The notes under the pieces: model-generated
Told to the model about the DNA's origin: nothing
The model's database searches: none
What the model saw: the letters and a program-made list of their open reading frames with translations, nothing else
Shown here: one piece after another, positions 36,606 through 38,378 of the stretch
Layout: each line of letters starts with the position of its first letter
Numbering within the stretch: the stretch's first letter is position 1
Source of the DNA: Candidatus Paralactobacillus gallistercoris
GTDB lineage: Bacteria > Bacillota > Bacilli > Lactobacillales > Lactobacillaceae
Reading direction: 5' to 3'
Assembly: GCA_018883675.1 (NCBI GenBank)
Contig: JAHLFS010000032.1
Coordinates: 1 to 38,378, forward strand
Length of the DNA stretch: 38,378 nt
Program-made: the position numbers and the translations under genes

Positions 36606-36679
36606 AGCCGTCTAGTGGGTTCGAACCGCTGACCTCATCCTTACCATGGATACGCTCTACCTAACTGAGCTAAGACGGC
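36606..36679 (-). tRNA. tRNA-Thr (anticodon GGU)
   Basis: Cloverleaf on the minus strand: acceptor GCCGTCT/AGACGGC, D stem GCTC/GAGC, anticodon stem TATCC/GGATG with loop ATGGTAA (anticodon GGT), T arm AGCGG-TTCGAAC-CCACT. The T stem contains a C-A mismatch (second pair from its middle). The discriminator is U if the next base is counted. CCA is not encoded. Loop position 32 is A rather than a pyrimidine. Confidence 0.9.
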
Positions 36680-36690
36680 ATTTACTAGAT

Positions 36691-36718
36691 ACTATAAAGA
36701 AAAATAACTATTTGTCAA
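36691..36718 (-). promoter_or_regulatory. tRNA-Thr / trpS promoter
   Basis: Minus-strand perfect TTGACA (36713-36718), 16-bp spacer, TATAGT (36691-36696). The start is predicted near 36684, about 5 bp before the mature tRNA 5' end. Confidence 0.75.
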
Positions 36719-36760
36719 GATGATAAAAAACACCAAAACTAGGCGTTTAATTGGCAAATA

Positions 36761-36794
36761 AAAAGCGGTATTGTATATGACAATACCGCTTTTT
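36761..36794 (-). terminator. terminator of the permease gene
   Basis: AAAAGCGGTATTGT / ACAATACCGCTTTT stem with loop ATATG (36775-36779) and flanking A/T runs, 18 bp beyond the permease stop. Confidence 0.9.
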
Positions 36795-36811
36795 CACAGG
36801 TTTAAATTTTA

Positions 36812-38326
36812 TTAATTTTCTGTTTTCGTTGCATTGCTTTTCCGTTTAGAACGGGTATGATAAAGAATCCATGCAATTAAACCAAAACCGACTGGGCCAA
36901 CTAAGGTAGCTACTGCTGTAATCCAATCTTGAGATAAGAATGGTTGTAAGATAGTAAAGCCATCACCAATAATTAAGGTAATCATCGTAACAATTACAAC
37001 AAACATCATGAAGCGGTGACTATGGAAAGCCACAAACGGCCGGTCTAATTTTTCTTTCTTGAAGAATGGGAATGCCCCAACTAAGAATAAGTATGGTACC
37101 GTTGTTGAAACATTACTCATTGAGGTAATGACATTATATAAGAACTTCGAATCCTTATGTGCCAATACTGAAGCAATTGCAATACCAGCAATTAAGATTG
37201 AAACAACAGTTGTTTGAATCCACATCGCAAATTCTGGCATGCCGTGTTTATTTAACTTAGTAACTTTCTTAGGCCATAATTCTTTTGGTGAACCCATAAT
37301 AAATGACTTAAGTGGTGAGTAAATTAATACAAAGAATGAGCCTAAGTAAGCCAATAACATCCCAATCGCAGATAACCGTGAGAAGACACTGCCCATTGTT
37401 AAGGCGGCATTAGTTGACATACCTAACGCTTTACCTAGGACAACCCCTAAGTTTTGCATTAATACATACGTAATATTACCCAAGTTAACATTATTATTAT
37501 TAATAACAGCATTCCAATTAGTAGAAATACCCCATAAGAAAATAGTAAATGCGTAACCAATACCAATAACAATCGTACTAATAATGATTCCGCGTGGGAA
37601 TGTTTTTTCTGGTTCTTTTAATGAATCAGTAACCCCACCTAATGATTCCAAACCACCGTAAGCAAAGATGGCATAAATGACGAAACTAATCATGCCAATT
37701 GGTGATTGAAATTGGGGATTAACAGATGTTGCCAATTGGGAAACATTTGTTAATGGTTGTGCTAACTTAAAATGATTAGCGAAGAAAATAATAATACTTG
37801 CAATAATCAATAATAAGTTTAAGCCCATAATCGCAAGGCCACCAACGGATGATACCTTCGCAATGGAATCAATTCCGCGGGAAGCGATAAAGGTTACGAC
37901 GATAACAAACAAAATCGAAATTAAAGCAACAGTTAAGGTTGAATTTAAACCAAACAAATGCCAAGTATCCGTAGTATCATGACCGCAAAAAATAGTTGCA
38001 ATAGTGATACATACTTTTTGGGATACCATTACTTGCCAAATTACCCAAGATGATAACCAAATAAATGTGGCAATAAATGACCACCGTTCGCTAATTGAAG
38101 CGTCCAACCAAGAATAAATACCACCTTTACTTTCTTTCAAAGCAGCACCATATTCAGCATACATCAAACCACTTGGTAAGAAGTAAAGTAAGGCGCCTAA
38201 AACGTACCATAAGATGGCACCATACCCCATTTGTTCAAAAGCAACTGGGGTATTAGCGAAACCAAAAATAGTTGTGAAGATCATTAAAACTAAGGGACCT
38301 GTGGTTAATTTTTTCTGATCACTCAT
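36812..38326 (-). CDS. yjeM: APC-superfamily amino-acid permease, YjeM-like
   Basis: 504 residues with about 12 transmembrane helices, in the glutamate/GABA-antiporter-like group of the APC superfamily. Seen: LVLMIFTTIFGFANTPVAFEQMGYGAILWYVLGALLYFLPSGLMYAEYGAAL, which matches the YjeM N-terminus pattern (F.FGN....AF.QMGY..I.WY); GGIYSWLDASISERWSFIATFIWLSSWVIW; a central YAIFAYGGLESLGG; and a charged C-terminus KRKSNATKTEN. The substrate is not known for this subgroup. The start follows a GGGGAG ribosome binding site. A TATAAT lies about 30 bp upstream near the window edge; its -35 lies close to or beyond 38378. Confidence 0.85.
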   Translation of the reverse strand: MSDQKKLTTGPLVLMIFTTIFGFANTPVAFEQMGYGAILWYVLGALLYFLPSGLMYAEYGAALKESKGGIYSWLDASISERWSFIATFIWLSSWVIWQVMVSQKVCITIATIFCGHDTTDTWHLFGLNSTLTVALISILFVIVVTFIASRGIDSIAKVSSVGGLAIMGLNLLLIIASIIIFFANHFKLAQPLTNVSQLATSVNPQFQSPIGMISFVIYAIFAYGGLESLGGVTDSLKEPEKTFPRGIIISTIVIGIGYAFTIFLWGISTNWNAVINNNNVNLGNITYVLMQNLGVVLGKALGMSTNAALTMGSVFSRLSAIGMLLAYLGSFFVLIYSPLKSFIMGSPKELWPKKVTKLNKHGMPEFAMWIQTTVVSILIAGIAIASVLAHKDSKFLYNVITSMSNVSTTVPYLFLVGAFPFFKKEKLDRPFVAFHSHRFMMFVVIVTMITLIIGDGFTILQPFLSQDWITAVATLVGPVGFGLIAWILYHTRSKRKSNATKTEN

Positions 38327-38378
38327 ACATACTCCCCTAACATGATAGTTTTTAATTATAATTAGGTAAAAATTATAA

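Noticed and set aside
35552-36606. Separate T-box leader for trpS
   Set aside because: Only 37 bp separate the tRNA and the trpS start, too little for any T-box.

Overview
The window is A+T-rich chromosomal DNA from a low-GC Gram-positive bacterium, most likely a member of the Lactobacillaceae. Evidence: (i) a Bacillus/Lactobacillus-type origin-proximal block in conserved order (metG, tatD, rnmV, rsmA, veg, ispE, purR, glmU, prs); (ii) an RNA polymerase delta subunit; (iii) a zinc-independent L31; (iv) an LPATG sortase-anchored surface protein; (v) proteins typical of lactobacilli (DUF1002, an HExxH 'IpaB/EvcA-like' protein, a YjeM-type permease); (vi) frequent TTG starts and strong AAGGAGG ribosome binding sites. 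Genus cannot be decided from the sequence alone. No insertion sequence, integrase, prophage or CRISPR array was seen.

Layout. 1-6.7 kb: murF with an unknown partner, a divergent DHA1-type MFS exporter, then rpmE2, rho and murA (read murA-rho-rpmE2 on the minus strand). 6.8-11.6 kb: a long Ala/Ser/Gln coiled-coil LPATG wall protein, pyrG with a textbook CTP-sensing leader, rpoE (delta) and a DUF1934 gene. 11.7-17.3 kb: an HD phosphohydrolase, TerC, MscL, a DHA2-type MFS exporter and an NhaC antiporter. 17.3-20.5 kb: a PAP2 phosphatase translationally coupled to a YfhO-family membrane protein. 20.6-29.6 kb: the conserved housekeeping block prs to metG. 29.6-33.5 kb is the accessory part: a 356-bp intergenic region with a candidate structured RNA, a secreted PepSY-like protein, an XRE regulator with a membrane anchor, an orphan PD-(D/E)XK-like protein with foreign codon use, DUF72 plus an AroQ-like protein, and a 48-residue membrane protein. 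33.5-38.3 kb: an HExxH protein, an apparent tRNA-Thr / trpS / DUF1002 transcription unit, and an amino-acid permease.

How the genes work together. Cell-envelope precursor supply is prominent: GlmU makes UDP-GlcNAc, MurA commits it to peptidoglycan, MurF finishes the pentapeptide precursor, IspE feeds isoprenoid carrier synthesis, and PAP2/YfhO probably act on undecaprenyl-linked intermediates. Nucleotide supply is represented by Prs (PRPP), PyrG (CTP), the HD dNTPase-like enzyme and PurR. Translation and RNA processing are represented by MetRS, TrpRS, tRNA-Thr, RsmA, RNase M5, L31 and Rho.

Most notable observations: a MurA whose fosfomycin-target cysteine is aspartate; a PurR whose PRPP motif is degraded; an MFS gene whose only well-placed start is ACG; a GGGC/terminator CTP sensor at pyrG; a tandem identical-loop hairpin RNA upstream of metG; a tRNA-Thr(GGU) apparently co-transcribed with trpS; and two convergent genes whose last codons are both written by one 36-bp palindrome.
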